In this document: positions 38,790 through 48,534 of the stretch, in pieces
Numbering within the stretch: position 1 is the first letter of the stretch
Layout of the letters: the number at the start of each line of letters is the position of its first letter
From: Clostridium bornimense
GTDB lineage: Bacteria; Bacillota; Clostridia; Clostridiales; Clostridiaceae
Direction of reading: 5' to 3'
Assembly: GCF_018917145.1 (NCBI RefSeq)
Contig: NZ_JAHLOD010000002.1
Coordinates: 62,001 to 126,000 of the forward strand
Length of the DNA: 64,000 bases
Notes under the pieces: generated by a model
Database searches by the model: none
What the model was told of the DNA's origin: nothing
Seen by the model: the letters and a program-made list of their open reading frames with translations, nothing else
Translations under genes and position numbers: made by a program

Positions 38790-39269
38790 TTAATCTCCTA
38801 CCTTAATTATAAAATCAGAAATAAGTTTTCTATGCTCTTCTTCATTTATAGTCTTTTCTAGAGCCTTAGATGACATTAATACAGATAATTCAACTGCTTC
38901 ATTTTTCATCTCATCTTTAAGTTTTGCTTTTTCTCTTTCGCTATCTTTTCTAGCTCTTTGAACTATTTCTAAAGCCTCTTTATGTGCATTGTCAATTATA
39001 TCTTTTGAAACGCCTTCAGCTTTAACTTTATATTTCTCAACTATTTCTTTACCTTTTTGCTTACTCTCTGCTAAAAGAGCTCTATTTTCCTCTTGAAATT
39101 TCTTTCCTTGAGCTTCCTGTTCTTTAGCTCTTTCTATGGTGCTGTTGACTTCATTACATCTATCATCAATTACTTTTGTCACTTTATCAAAGAAAAATTT
39201 CTTTAAGATAAAGTATAGAATAATAAAGTTTACTATTGCAGCAATAATCTCTAATGGATCTATATTCAT
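38790..39269 (-). CDS. atpF: F1Fo ATP synthase subunit b
   Basis: This 159-residue protein has one N-terminal membrane segment ([20 protein letters not shown], residues 8-27) and then a long charged helix of the peripheral stalk (residues 30-150), rich in Lys and Glu with [20 protein letters not shown]. It holds F1 against the membrane sector. Confidence 0.96.
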   Translation of the reverse strand: MNIDPLEIIAAIVNFIILYFILKKFFFDKVTKVIDDRCNEVNSTIERAKEQEAQGKKFQEENRALLAESKQKGKEIVEKYKVKAEGVSKDIIDNAHKEALEIVQRARKDSEREKAKLKDEMKNEAVELSVLMSSKALEKTINEEEHRKLISDFIIKVGD

Positions 39270-39309
39270 AAACTAGCCTCCTTTCAGAGCTATTTAATAA
39301 ATCTTCAAA

Positions 39310-39549
39310 TTATAATTTCATGAATACTAATATAATAGCTATAAATAATGCATAAATAGCTGTTGCTTCTGAGAACGCTATTGAAAGTATCATTGAACTT
39401 CTTATTTCTCCTGATGCTTCTGGTTGTCTTGCTATAGATTCACATGCCTTACTACCAATCATACCTATACCGATACCTGCTCCTGCAACTCCTAGTGTTG
39501 CTATTCCTGCTGCTATTGCTATCATACCTTTTACAAAAAAATCATTCAT
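39310..39549 (-). CDS. atpE: F1Fo ATP synthase subunit c
   Basis: This 79-residue hairpin of two membrane helices has the polar loop CESIARQPEASGEIRSS and the ion-binding Glu in SIAFSEATAIYALF. The Na+ ligands known from sodium-type c rings are missing: a Gln in helix 1 is Ile here (GIGIGMIG), and the Ser after the Glu is Ala. A proton-driven ring is therefore likely. It lies between atpB and atpF in standard order. Confidence 0.97.
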   Translation of the reverse strand: MNDFFVKGMIAIAAGIATLGVAGAGIGIGMIGSKACESIARQPEASGEIRSSMILSIAFSEATAIYALFIAIILVFMKL

Positions 39550-39572
39550 TTTAAATTCCTCCTACAAATAAA

Positions 39573-40289
39573 TTATTCTTCATTGACAGTTTTGATATTT
39601 ACCATTGTTAACATCATAAATATGAATGTTTGAATTGCTCCATCAAACAAATCAAAATAAAAATGTAATGGTATTGGTGTTCCTATGTCAAATACATAAC
39701 CAAAGTAACCCAATAGTGAAGTTCCAAGACCTCCTAATGCTGAATAAATAAGTTCTATAACTAATGTCCCTACTAATATGTTACCAAATAGTCTAAGAGT
39801 TAATGTAAACAAATAAACTACTCTTTCCATTATGTTAAGGGGTAACATTAATGCCATCGGATGGGCAAATCCTTTGATATATTGACCTAGTCCATTGCTT
39901 TTAATAGCATATCCATTTACTACGGCAAAACTTATAATAGCTAATCCCAATGTAGTACTTAAACTTGAAGTTGGAGGCTTTATAGCAAAGACACCAATCA
40001 TGTTTAATAATAACAGATAAACTCCTATTGTACCAATTAATGGAACGAACTTTCTATATTCTTTACCCATATTTTTATCAACTAAATCTCTTATCCAAGT
40101 AACGAGCATTTCAATAACTGTTTGCTTTTTATCTGGTTTACTTTTAAGATTTCTTGTTACAATAACAGCTACAATTATTAAAAATGCCATAATAGCCCAC
40201 TGTACTATTACTGAATGTAGACATTGATCTGTGAGCTTGAGTTTCAAACCCAGAAAATCAAAAGTATACAAGACTTTTGCTTCTTCCAC
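39573..40289 (-). CDS. atpB: F1Fo ATP synthase subunit a
   Basis: This 238-residue membrane protein has about six segments and the essential Arg in LTLRLFGNILVGTLVIELIY. The C-terminal region is PLHFYFDLFDGAIQTFIFMM. It forms the ion half-channels beside the c ring. The gene starts four bases after atpI. Confidence 0.97.
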   Translation of the reverse strand: MEEAKVLYTFDFLGLKLKLTDQCLHSVIVQWAIMAFLIIVAVIVTRNLKSKPDKKQTVIEMLVTWIRDLVDKNMGKEYRKFVPLIGTIGVYLLLLNMIGVFAIKPPTSSLSTTLGLAIISFAVVNGYAIKSNGLGQYIKGFAHPMALMLPLNIMERVVYLFTLTLRLFGNILVGTLVIELIYSALGGLGTSLLGYFGYVFDIGTPIPLHFYFDLFDGAIQTFIFMMLTMVNIKTVNEE

Positions 40290-40293
40290 AGCC

Positions 40294-40638
40294 TCACTCT
40301 CCTTTACTAAGTTCTGATTGTTTAACTAAAAACAAAGGCACCATTGCAATAGTATACCCTATTAGGAATGGTATGCATTCATATGGATTTTTTAAAATCA
40401 ATATGATTCCTACTGTACCTGTCATTATTAGTCTTACAATAAATCCAAATACTATTCTAAAGTTATTAGTTGATTTATAAGAAATAAGATAATTTATAGT
40501 AAAATTAATACTAGAAATTAAAATTCCTAAAACTCCGGATAGTGTATAGGACTGATAATCACTCGGAATAAAAAAAGTCGTTACAAAATATATGATGACT
40601 AATAAAATTGTATTAATTGTTAGTGTTTTTTTTAACAT
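40294..40638 (-). CDS. atpI: ATP synthase subunit I (AtpI-like)
   Basis: This 114-residue protein has four hydrophobic segments and heads the atp operon, directly before atpB. AtpI proteins help c-ring assembly or Mg2+ supply. Sequence conservation in the family is low, so the call leans on position, size and topology. The ATG follows GCGAGGAGAAAAAGT. Confidence 0.85.
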   Translation of the reverse strand: MLKKTLTINTILLVIIYFVTTFFIPSDYQSYTLSGVLGILISSINFTINYLISYKSTNNFRIVFGFIVRLIMTGTVGIILILKNPYECIPFLIGYTIAMVPLFLVKQSELSKGE

Positions 40639-40667
40639 ACTTTTTCTCCTCGCAACTTATGTAACTA

Positions 40668-40696
40668 ATTATAGTACCGATAAATTTAAGAATAAA
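40668..40696 (-). promoter_or_regulatory. Putative promoter of the atp operon
   Basis: A perfect TATAAT (40668-40673) lies on the minus strand 30 bp before atpI, with a weak -35 (TTTATT, 40691-40696) at 17 bp. The upstream gap (40700-41230) is very AT-rich and contains no gene I can support. Confidence 0.4.
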
Positions 40697-41005
40697 ACTT
40701 GATTTTTCATCTTATATCCTTAAATTCTTATATTTTTTCAATTTATGGCTTCATATTTCATTAATTAATGACTATTCTTCTATATTCTCCTATTTCCTTC
40801 CTTCAAATTCATTATTATTCATTTGATAGATTTCAGTGAATTTTCTGAATTTTATTTATTATATTTTTAACCTTAATATAAGTTTTTATTTACTTTTTTT
40901 ATTGTAAATATGTGTATATTTCTATTTGAGTAAACGTTACATTTACTGATTTCTTCCCTTTTGATAAACATAAAATATATTGTTAATAATTTGCAAACTC
41001 ATAAT

Positions 41006-41019
41006 ACTGACTAGTCAGT
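41006..41019. promoter_or_regulatory. 14-bp perfect palindrome (possible operator)
   Basis: ACTGACTAGTCAGT is a perfect palindrome standing out from the AT-rich gap between atpI and thlA. TGACTAGTCA-type sites are commonly bound by TetR-family repressors. No promoter that it clearly overlaps was found, so its role is open. Confidence 0.35.
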
Positions 41020-41232
41020 TTTATTTTTTGCAATTTTACTGGTTTATTAATTCAAATTTTTTTATATTTCTTCACATTTTATATTTGTAATATGCCATAA
41101 ATTTAATCAAATACTGACCTTATTAACTACGAATATCTTTCACTTTCATAGAGATTTAGTTATTCCTCTTTATATTGTTCTACTAAATCTATTATTTAAA
41201 CATATATATCACTTTGATTTAAAATTATGAAT

Positions 41233-41286
41233 AAAAAAGGAGATACGCTCTAACAAACTTTCATTTGTCAATGCAATACCTCCTTT
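41233..41286 (-). terminator. Terminator of thlA (shared hairpin family)
   Basis: On the minus strand AAAGGAGGTATTGCATTGAC and GTTAGAGCGTATCTCCTTT pair imperfectly around AAATGAAAGTTT, then a T run follows. It has the same layout as the hairpins at 30.4 and 60.6 kb. Confidence 0.8.
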
Positions 41287-41307
41287 GTATTTACATCTAA
41301 ATATGTT

Positions 41308-42489
41308 TTATATTCTTTCTACTATTACTGCTGTACCCATTCCGCCACCGATACAAAGAGTTGCTAATCCTCTCTTTGAATCTCTCTTCTTCATTTCATG
41401 AAGAAGTGTTACTAGAATTCTTGCTCCTGATGCTCCTACTGGATGACCAAGTGCAATAGCTCCACCATTTACATTAACTATGTCCATATTAAAATCTAAA
41501 TCTTTAGCAACTGCTAAACTTTGAGCTGCAAAAGCTTCATTAGCTTCAATAAGATCCATATCACTTATAGTTAATCCTGCTCTTTCAAGGGCAACTTTTG
41601 TTGCTGCAAATGGTCCATATCCCATTATCTTAGGATCTACACCTTTAGATCCCCATGCAGTTATCTTTACTAATGGTTTAATTCCTAAAGCTTCTGCTTT
41701 TTCTGCACTCATAACTACTAATGCAGCTGCTCCATCATTAATACCTGAAGCATTACCAGCAGTAACTGTTCCATCCTTTTTAAATGATGGTTTTAATTTT
41801 GCTAACTTTTCAATTGTTGTACCGAATCTAGGAAATTCATCTTGTTTAAATACTATTGGATCTCCTTTTCTTTGAGGAACAGAGATTGGTACTATTTCCT
41901 CTTCAAATTTACCTTCTTTTATTGCTTTTTCTGCTTTTAATTGAGAATTTAAAGCAAACTCATCTTGCATCTCTCTTGTAAGACCCCATTGTTCTGCAAT
42001 GTTTTCTGCTGTAACTCCCATATGATATTGATTAAAAGCATCCCATAATGCATCATTAATCATTGCATCTTTCATAGTTACATCGCCCATTCTTGCACCC
42101 CATCTAGCATTTGGTACTACATATGGTGCTGCAGACATATTTTCCATACCTCCAGCAACTACTGCATCAGCTTCACCTGATTGAATCATTTGATATGCTA
42201 AAGATACTGCTCTAAGTCCAGAACCGCAAACCTTATTGATAGTCATTGCTGGTACTTCTATTGGTAATCCAGCCTTAACAGCCGCTTGTCTTGCTGGGTT
42301 TTGACCAAGTCCTGCAGTAATAACATTACCCATTATAACTTCATCTATAACTTCACCACTAATATTTGCTCTACTTAAAGCTTCTTTAATTACAGCTGCT
42401 CCAAGATCAACAGCTGGCACGCTTTTTAAAGTACCTCCGAAACTACCTATTGCAGTTCTTACAGCACTACATATAACGACATCCCTCAT
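41308..42489 (-). CDS. thlA: Acetyl-CoA acetyltransferase (thiolase)
   Basis: This 393-residue thiolase joins two acetyl-CoA to acetoacetyl-CoA, the entry step to butyrate and butanol pathways in clostridia. It has the nucleophile Cys in [18 protein letters not shown] (about residue 88), the His in [18 protein letters not shown] (about 349) and the second Cys in [15 protein letters not shown] (about 379). A consensus promoter and GGAGGTATTAAA before the ATG suggest high expression. Its position upstream of the atp operon matches other clostridia. Confidence 0.97.
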   Translation of the reverse strand: MRDVVICSAVRTAIGSFGGTLKSVPAVDLGAAVIKEALSRANISGEVIDEVIMGNVITAGLGQNPARQAAVKAGLPIEVPAMTINKVCGSGLRAVSLAYQMIQSGEADAVVAGGMENMSAAPYVVPNARWGARMGDVTMKDAMINDALWDAFNQYHMGVTAENIAEQWGLTREMQDEFALNSQLKAEKAIKEGKFEEEIVPISVPQRKGDPIVFKQDEFPRFGTTIEKLAKLKPSFKKDGTVTAGNASGINDGAAALVVMSAEKAEALGIKPLVKITAWGSKGVDPKIMGYGPFAATKVALERAGLTISDMDLIEANEAFAAQSLAVAKDLDFNMDIVNVNGGAIALGHPVGASGARILVTLLHEMKKRDSKRGLATLCIGGGMGTAVIVERI

Positions 42490-42533
42490 TTTAATACCTC
42501 CCTAACAATTCACCGTAAAATGTTTCCATATTA

Positions 42534-42562
42534 ATTATATCTTCATTCACTGGTATTATCAA
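42534..42562 (-). promoter_or_regulatory. Promoter of thlA
   Basis: TTGATA (42557-42562), a 17-bp spacer and TATAAT (42534-42539) on the minus strand lie about 45 bp before the thlA ATG. This resembles the strong thl promoters of solventogenic clostridia. Confidence 0.8.
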
Positions 42563-42590
42563 GGAATTTGTTAAAAATTATACAATGTTA

Positions 42591-43745
42591 CTATTCATAT
42601 TTATAATCTTCAGCTCTATTTTCTTTTAAATTGAAATAATATAATATATTATCTACAATTCTTTTTGATGCATTTCCATCACCATATGGATTTATCGCTC
42701 TACTCATCTTCTCATATTCATTTTTATCTCTTATTAATTTATTAGCTTCATTTATTATAACCTCTTTATTAGTACCTACTAACTTTACAGTACCTGCTTC
42801 TACTGCTTCTGGTCTTTCAGTAACATCTCTAAGTACTAATACAGGTTTACCAAGATGTGGAGCCTCTTCTTGAAGTCCACCAGAATCTGTCATAACCATA
42901 TATGATCTATTCATTAAGTTATGTGTTTCTTTAGTATCTAATGGTGGTAATAAGTGTACTCGTTCTACATCACCTAAGTATTCCTCCACCATATCTTTTA
43001 CTATTGGATTTAAATGAACTAAATATACTAATTCTACATCCTTATTTTTCTCAACTATATCTTTCAATGACTCACAAATATTTTTTATGCCTTCTCCCCA
43101 ATTTTCTCTTCTATGAGCTGTAACCATTATTATTTTCTTATTTTTAAAATCAATTTCATTTAATCTATGATTTTCAAAAACATAATCTTCCTCTACAGTA
43201 TGCTCCATAGCATCTATAACAGTATTTCCTGTTATAAATATACTTGATTCATTTACACCTTCTCTTAATAAGTTGCTCTTCGCAGCTGTTGTTGGTGAGA
43301 AATGCATATCAGCTAAAGCACCTGTAAGTTTTCTATTCATTTCTTCTGGAAATGGAAAATACTTATCAAAGGTTCTAAGTCCCGCTTCTACATGACCAAC
43401 CTTTATTTGTTTATAAAAAGCTGCTAATCCCCCGGCAAATGTTGTTGTAGTATCCCCATGGACTAAAACAATATCTGGTTTCTCTTTCTCCAGTACATCT
43501 TCAATTCCTTCTAATACCCTTGTTGTTATCCCTGTTAATGTTTGTTTTTCTTTCATAATGTTCAAATCATAATTTGGAGAAATCTTAAACAACTCCAAAA
43601 CTTGATCTAACATTTCTCTATGTTGTGCTGTTACACATACAATAGATTCTATAGACTCACATTTTTCTAACTCTTTAACTAAGGGCGCCATTTTTACTGC
43701 TTCTGGTCTTGTTCCAAACAATGTCATAACCTTTATCTTTTCCAT
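42591..43745 (-). CDS. wecB: UDP-N-acetylglucosamine 2-epimerase (non-hydrolysing)
   Basis: This 384-residue enzyme interconverts UDP-GlcNAc and UDP-ManNAc. It has the start KVMTLFGTRPEAVKMAPLV, the middle motif VHGDTTTTFAGGLAAFY and HVEAGLRTFDKYFPFPEEMN, plus the C-terminal MTDSGGLQEEAPHLGKPVLV. The product feeds teichoic-acid-like or capsular polymers. It starts 14 bp after the TagO/WecA-like gene, with GGGAGGAAATA before its ATG, so the two form a wall-glycan operon. Confidence 0.96.
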   Translation of the reverse strand: MEKIKVMTLFGTRPEAVKMAPLVKELEKCESIESIVCVTAQHREMLDQVLELFKISPNYDLNIMKEKQTLTGITTRVLEGIEDVLEKEKPDIVLVHGDTTTTFAGGLAAFYKQIKVGHVEAGLRTFDKYFPFPEEMNRKLTGALADMHFSPTTAAKSNLLREGVNESSIFITGNTVIDAMEHTVEEDYVFENHRLNEIDFKNKKIIMVTAHRRENWGEGIKNICESLKDIVEKNKDVELVYLVHLNPIVKDMVEEYLGDVERVHLLPPLDTKETHNLMNRSYMVMTDSGGLQEEAPHLGKPVLVLRDVTERPEAVEAGTVKLVGTNKEVIINEANKLIRDKNEYEKMSRAINPYGDGNASKRIVDNILYYFNLKENRAEDYKYE

Positions 43746-43759
43746 TATTTCCTCCCATT

Positions 43760-44785
43760 CTACTCCTTCATTCTAAAGAAGGATAATTTCCATCCAATTA
43801 TAATAATTATTGATATCGTTATTGCAAATAATATATAAGCTATATTAGTTTTTAACTCCATAGCTATTACTGCAATTATTGATAATCCTCCATTTATTAA
43901 ATACATGATTGATACTGCTTTTCTTTGTGATAATCCAAGTTTAAGAAGTCTATGATGCAAATGTCCTTTATCTGCTGAAAACATAGATCTTCCATTTATC
44001 TTTCTTCGTATCATTGCAAAAGCTGTATCTAAAATTGGTATACCTATAGCTAGTATCGGTACAGCTATAGTAAATACTGTTGCATATTTTAATGTTCCCA
44101 CCATTGAAATACTAGCTATTAGAAATCCTATAAGTTGAGCACCTGTATCGCCTAAAAATATAGAAGCAGGATTAAAGTTGTACGGTAAAAATCCTAATAT
44201 TCCACCAGCTAATACAATAATTAATGCAGCTGCTTCTCCTCTACCATTACTTAATGCGATTAAAAACACAGTAAATGAAGATATAAAGCCCATTCCTGCA
44301 CATAATCCATCTAAACCATCACTAAAGTTGAAAGCATTAGTTATACCTACCACCCAAAATATAGTTAATGGTATAGATAAATAGCTTATATTAAAATATG
44401 CAAAATTACTATTGAAAGGATTTGATACAATAGATATCTTTATATTCCCTACTATTAAAATTATCGACGCTATAATTTGAAACATAAACTTCCACTTTGG
44501 CGACAATTCTTTTATATCATCTATTATTCCCCCGATTACAATTACTGTTGCACCTATCATAATACAAATTTCTTCTCTTCCAATAGACTCTGTAAAAAAA
44601 GTCATGGTTATTATAAAACTTATATATATGCTTAATCCTCCAAGCCTCGGCATAGGCTTTTTATGTATCCTTCTTCCACCAGTTGGTTCATCTATAGCTC
44701 CAATCTTTTTGGCTAATACCTTAACAAATGGAACTGTAATACATGAAATAAACGCAGCAATTGTAATTAAAAATATACTCGTCAT
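43760..44785 (-). CDS. Undecaprenyl-phosphate GlcNAc-1-phosphate transferase (TagO/WecA type)
   Basis: This 341-residue protein has about ten membrane segments and the polyprenyl-phosphate sugar-transferase motifs: DEPTGGRRIHKKPMPRLGGL, NAFNFSDGLDGLCAGM, FNPASIFLGDTGAQLIGFL and DKGHLHHRLLKLGLS. The HLHH motif points to WecA/TagO rather than MraY. It would load GlcNAc-phosphate on undecaprenyl phosphate for wall teichoic acid or related polymers. It is paired with wecB downstream. Confidence 0.93.
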   Translation of the reverse strand: MTSIFLITIAAFISCITVPFVKVLAKKIGAIDEPTGGRRIHKKPMPRLGGLSIYISFIITMTFFTESIGREEICIMIGATVIVIGGIIDDIKELSPKWKFMFQIIASIILIVGNIKISIVSNPFNSNFAYFNISYLSIPLTIFWVVGITNAFNFSDGLDGLCAGMGFISSFTVFLIALSNGRGEAAALIIVLAGGILGFLPYNFNPASIFLGDTGAQLIGFLIASISMVGTLKYATVFTIAVPILAIGIPILDTAFAMIRRKINGRSMFSADKGHLHHRLLKLGLSQRKAVSIMYLINGGLSIIAVIAMELKTNIAYILFAITISIIIIIGWKLSFFRMKE

Positions 44786-44837
44786 AATTCATTCCTCGTT
44801 CTAATTAAGATTATACTATCGTAAATGTATTTATATT

Positions 44838-44884
44838 ACAAAGGAACTGTTGCACAATAAATATTATGCTTTCATTTCCTTTGT
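44838..44884. other. Hairpin upstream of the TagO-like gene
   Basis: ACAAAGGAA (44838-44846) pairs with TTCCTTTGT (44876-44884) around a 29-base AT-rich segment that includes CTGTTGCAC. It may be an eroded repeat hairpin. Confidence 0.35.
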
Positions 44885-44923
44885 AGACTAAAAGTAAGTT
44901 TATAATTACTTTTCATTATACAT

Positions 44924-44974
44924 CAAAAGGGCCGACACTTACGAAATTTAATCGTTATTGCGACAGCCCTCTTT
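44924..44974 (-). terminator. Terminator of upp
   Basis: On the minus strand AGGGCTGTCGCAATAACGAT pairs with ATCGTAAGTGTCGGCCCT imperfectly (sharing AGGGC, TCG and AACGA-type arms), followed by TTTT. The CTGTCGCA arm is common to several hairpins in this window. Confidence 0.65.
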
Positions 44975-44983
44975 ACTTTATGA

Positions 44984-45613
44984 TTATTTAGTTCCGAATA
45001 ATCTATCTCCAGCATCTCCAAGTCCTGGTACAATATATCCATGTTCATTTAATTTTTCATCTAAAGAACCTAAGTATATATCAACATCTGGATGAGCATC
45101 TTGTACTGCTCTTACACCTTCTGGTGAAGCAATTAGACACATTAATCTTATATACTTAGCTCCTCTTTTCTTAAGAACATCAATAGCTCCTATTGCAGAA
45201 CCACCAGTAGCAAGCATTGGATCAACTATAATAATATCTCTTTCATTTATATCACTTGGTAATTTACAAAAATATTCTACTGGCTTTAGAGTAACTTCAT
45301 CTCTATATAATCCTACGTGTCCTACTTTTGCAGCTGGTATTAATTTTAACATACCATCTACCATTCCAAGACCTGCTCTTAAAATAGGAACTATAGCTAT
45401 TTTCTTACCAGCTAACATCTTACATTTAGTTTTGCATATAGGAGTTTCTATTTCTACAGTTTCTAACTGTACATCTCTTGTAACTTCATAAGCCATAAGA
45501 GTTGCAACTTCTTCTACTAATTCTCTAAAATCTTTAGATCCTGTATTTTTATCTCTAATTAATGCTAATTTATGTTGTACTAATGGGTGATTGATTTCTG
45601 TTACTTTGCTCAT
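44984..45613 (-). CDS. upp: Uracil phosphoribosyltransferase
   Basis: This 209-residue salvage enzyme converts uracil and PRPP to UMP. It has [20 protein letters not shown] near residue 70 and the PRPP-binding loop [20 protein letters not shown] near residue 125, followed by [20 protein letters not shown]. It is the last gene of a long minus-strand series, 11 bp after rpiB. Confidence 0.97.
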   Translation of the reverse strand: MSKVTEINHPLVQHKLALIRDKNTGSKDFRELVEEVATLMAYEVTRDVQLETVEIETPICKTKCKMLAGKKIAIVPILRAGLGMVDGMLKLIPAAKVGHVGLYRDEVTLKPVEYFCKLPSDINERDIIIVDPMLATGGSAIGAIDVLKKRGAKYIRLMCLIASPEGVRAVQDAHPDVDIYLGSLDEKLNEHGYIVPGLGDAGDRLFGTK

Positions 45614-45624
45614 ATTATCCTCCT

Positions 45625-46074
45625 CTAAGCATTATACTTTTTTTCTATTTGTGAAATTTTATTAATTCTATTGATATGTCTATCTCCTTCAAATTTAGCA
45701 TTTAAGAACGTATCTACTATGTCTAATGCTAAACCTGGCCCTACTACTCTAGCTCCTAATGCTAATATATTAGCATCATTGTGCTCTCTTGTAGCATGAG
45801 CTGAGAATGTATCTGAACATAATGCTGCTCTTATTCCTGGTACTTTATTGGCTGCTATTGATATTCCTATTCCTGTGCCACAAACTAGAATTCCAAAATC
45901 AAAATTCTTATTTGCAACCTCTTCTGCAACCTTTAATGCATAATCAGGATAATCACAAGATTCTGTACTATATGTACCGAAATCTTCAACTTCAATATTC
46001 TTACTTTCTAAATATTTTATTATATCATTTTTCAAATGATATCCACCGTGATCGCAACCTAATGCTACCTTCAT
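45625..46074 (-). CDS. rpiB: Ribose-5-phosphate isomerase B
   Basis: This 149-residue RpiB/LacAB enzyme interconverts ribose-5-phosphate and ribulose-5-phosphate. It has the start [20 protein letters not shown], the active-site loop [20 protein letters not shown] and the catalytic region [20 protein letters not shown]. The ATG follows AGGTGGTGTCAAT. It lies between tsaC and upp. Confidence 0.96.
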   Translation of the reverse strand: MKVALGCDHGGYHLKNDIIKYLESKNIEVEDFGTYSTESCDYPDYALKVAEEVANKNFDFGILVCGTGIGISIAANKVPGIRAALCSDTFSAHATREHNDANILALGARVVGPGLALDIVDTFLNAKFEGDRHINRINKISQIEKKYNA

Positions 46075-46090
46075 ATTGACACCACCTTAT

Positions 46091-47149
46091 TTAATATACT
46101 TCTATTATATCAAAAGTTGCTGCTTTTTTTAACCTATTCATTATCGCAACACCATAACCTTTTTCTTCTATACCTTCACATATGATCATATCTACTTCTA
46201 AATCATCAAGTTTTCTTAATGATTCAAAAATATTTTGTCCTATTTCATATAAATTATTTCTACTTCCAAGAGAAATAATTATAGCAGCATTATATTTACT
46301 TATTGTCTCATCAGTAGCAATAATACCAACCTTCTTACCTAATTTCTCTTCTTTTTCTAAAATTGAAGATATTTCTTTTATAACTTTATCTTCATTTCCT
46401 GAGACAATCTTTACTGGTGCCTTTGGAGCATAATGTCTGTACTTCATTCCTGGTGCTTTAGGTTTAATTCCACTATTGCTACCATTAGACTCTATGCCTT
46501 TATCCATATAGATATCCTTATCGATATTTTTTAATTCTTCTAATGTTATGGCACCTGGTCTTAATATGCATGGTGGATATACTGTACAATCTATAACCGT
46601 TGATTCTAAACCAATAACAGATGATTTTCCACCAATTATGTAGTCTACTCTTCCTTCTAAGTCTTCTATAACCCTCTCCACATTAGTTGGACTAGGTTTA
46701 CCAGATAAATTAGCAGAAGGTGCTGCTACAGGTACTGTAGCGGCATCTATTAACTTTCTTGCAATTTCTTCAGATGGTAATCTAACTCCCACTGAATCTA
46801 ACCCACCGGAAGTTGCATAGGGTATCTCTTCTCGTTTAGGTAAGATTATCGTAATTGGACCTGGCCAATATTTATCCATTATTTTTTTTGCTACTGTTGG
46901 TACTTCTCTAGCAACTAAGTTTACATCTTCTACTTTAGAGATGTGAACTATTAGTGGATTATCTGAAGGTCGCCCTTTTGCTATGTAGATATTTTTAACA
47001 GCTTCCTCATCTAATGCATTTGCACCTAATCCGTATACCGTTTCTGTAGGAAATGCTACAAGTTTTCCATCTTTAATAGCATCTCCTGCGGATTTAATTA
47101 ACTTCTCATCAATATTGTTTTCATCTAAAATAATAACTTTTGTATCCAT
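46091..47149 (-). CDS. tsaC: L-threonylcarbamoyladenylate synthase (TsaC/Sua5 type)
   Basis: This protein of about 352 residues makes threonylcarbamoyl-AMP for t6A tRNA modification, the step that feeds the TsaB/TsaD/TsaE machinery. The YrdC domain covers residues 5-205 (GKLVAFPTETVYGLGANALD, AKGRPSDNPLIVHI, PVAAPSANLSGKPSPT). A Sua5 C-terminal domain follows from about residue 235. This is the longer Sua5 (YwlC) form. The start is taken as ATG 47149 rather than the GTG four codons upstream because of the GGTG spacing. It follows the ZIP gene by 13 bp. Confidence 0.95.
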   Translation of the reverse strand: MDTKVIILDENNIDEKLIKSAGDAIKDGKLVAFPTETVYGLGANALDEEAVKNIYIAKGRPSDNPLIVHISKVEDVNLVAREVPTVAKKIMDKYWPGPITIILPKREEIPYATSGGLDSVGVRLPSEEIARKLIDAATVPVAAPSANLSGKPSPTNVERVIEDLEGRVDYIIGGKSSVIGLESTVIDCTVYPPCILRPGAITLEELKNIDKDIYMDKGIESNGSNSGIKPKAPGMKYRHYAPKAPVKIVSGNEDKVIKEISSILEKEEKLGKKVGIIATDETISKYNAAIIISLGSRNNLYEIGQNIFESLRKLDDLEVDMIICEGIEEKGYGVAIMNRLKKAATFDIIEVY

Positions 47150-47162
47150 ATTAAACACCACT

Positions 47163-47879
47163 TTATAATAAAATTACAACTATAGAAGCTAACACAGCTC
47201 CTAAAATCAAATAAATATATGAATCTTTTCCTTTATATAACTTAGAAGCCTCCGGTAACATTTCTAAAAATACTACATATGCCATAACACCAGATGCTAA
47301 TGCTAGAGCACTTCCCATAAATTCTTTAGATATAGATGAAAAAATTACACCTATAAAAATTCCCACTACTGATGGAATAAATGTAGCTAAAGAACTTAAT
47401 ATAATATTTCTTTTTTTCATCTTTGCAGCCATCATAGGAGCAGTTAACGTCATTGCTTCTGGCACTTCATGAAGCCCTATCATTACTGCCATCTTAATTC
47501 CTAAAGCATCATTAGCCATAAATCCTATTCCCATAATTAAACCTTCAGGAAAATTATGCAACATTATCCCAGCAGCTATAAATATTGCGACCTTCTTATG
47601 ATTATTAGTATTACCTGAAAAATAATAATCTAATAAAAAAAGAATAAATATAGATACTAATGATATTGTTAATGTACCCATGACATTCCACTCTAAAGCT
47701 TCAGGTATTAAATCAGTAAATACCAATATAACCATGAATCCACTACCAAAACATAATGTATTTGATAGCAACCTATTAGAAGTTTTTTTCATCATTACTC
47801 CTATTATTGTTCCAATTATCATACCTAAAAAAGATATCGTCACCGCCAATAATATTGTATGTATAACTCTTTCTTCCAT
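47163..47879 (-). CDS. ZIP family metal transporter
   Basis: This 238-residue membrane protein has about eight segments. Helix 4 contains HNFPEGLIMGIGF and helix 5 contains HEVPEAMTLTAPM, the paired ZIP metal-binding motifs. ZIP proteins bring zinc, iron or manganese into the cell; the favoured metal is not clear from sequence. It sits within the prfA-upp gene series and is probably co-transcribed. Confidence 0.92.
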   Translation of the reverse strand: MEERVIHTILLAVTISFLGMIIGTIIGVMMKKTSNRLLSNTLCFGSGFMVILVFTDLIPEALEWNVMGTLTISLVSIFILFLLDYYFSGNTNNHKKVAIFIAAGIMLHNFPEGLIMGIGFMANDALGIKMAVMIGLHEVPEAMTLTAPMMAAKMKKRNIILSSLATFIPSVVGIFIGVIFSSISKEFMGSALALASGVMAYVVFLEMLPEASKLYKGKDSYIYLILGAVLASIVVILL

Positions 47880-47925
47880 AATAATCCCCTCCAGTATTAT
47901 TTATGCTGAAAGGGATTTATTATGA

Positions 47926-48507
47926 TTAATACTCATATCTATATAGTTTTATTTCCTCAATAGCCGAAGATGACAATATAGAATAAATACAATTTTTATA
48001 CAAATAATCTAGTAATAAATACTTTTTATATCCACCAGTTCTAATAGTATAAAAATATATTTTATTTTTATTCTTTCTTACCATTCTCTCTACTAAATTA
48101 TATAAATCTTTATTCTTTTTGAATTTTACCTCACCTAATACTCTGCAACTTTTCAAAGGTATTTTTCTAGTAGTAAAAATAATTATTTTAATATCATCAT
48201 TTGATTTATATACATGAATACCACATACGCTTTCAAAAAAAACTATAGCTTTTTCTCTTTTAATAAATCCACTCTTTATTATTATATAATCATTTTTTAT
48301 ATCATAATCTAATCGTTGATTATTTATGGCTACTGAAGCAACAATTACTATCAAAATTTCAATAATACCTAGTATTATTAGTAGTATAATATTTCTTATC
48401 TGAGATAAATATAAAATTATGGGATTCATAAAAAAAATAAAGCAAATAGTTAGCATAAATATCTTAAATGATCTATTTTGCTTTCTAATAGCTTTATTTA
48501 TATCCAT
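47926..48507 (-). CDS. Conserved membrane protein, possible PH-like domain
   Basis: This 193-residue protein has two adjacent membrane segments (about residues 15-60). A beta-rich cytoplasmic part follows (LDYDIKNDYIIIKSGFIKRE), resembling bacterial PH-like proteins. The C-terminal third is basic and tyrosine-rich. No firm family name can be given. It lies between prfA and the ZIP gene with short gaps on both sides. Confidence 0.6.
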   Translation of the reverse strand: MDINKAIRKQNRSFKIFMLTICFIFFMNPIILYLSQIRNIILLIILGIIEILIVIVASVAINNQRLDYDIKNDYIIIKSGFIKREKAIVFFESVCGIHVYKSNDDIKIIIFTTRKIPLKSCRVLGEVKFKKNKDLYNLVERMVRKNKNKIYFYTIRTGGYKKYLLLDYLYKNCIYSILSSSAIEEIKLYRYEY

Positions 48508-48534
48508 CTAACCTCTCCTCAAGTAACTTAATTA

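Noticed and set aside
40700-41230. Hidden gene in the atpI-thlA gap
   Set aside because: Stops occur often in all frames and no start with a ribosome binding site was found; only the palindrome and the thlA terminator stand out.
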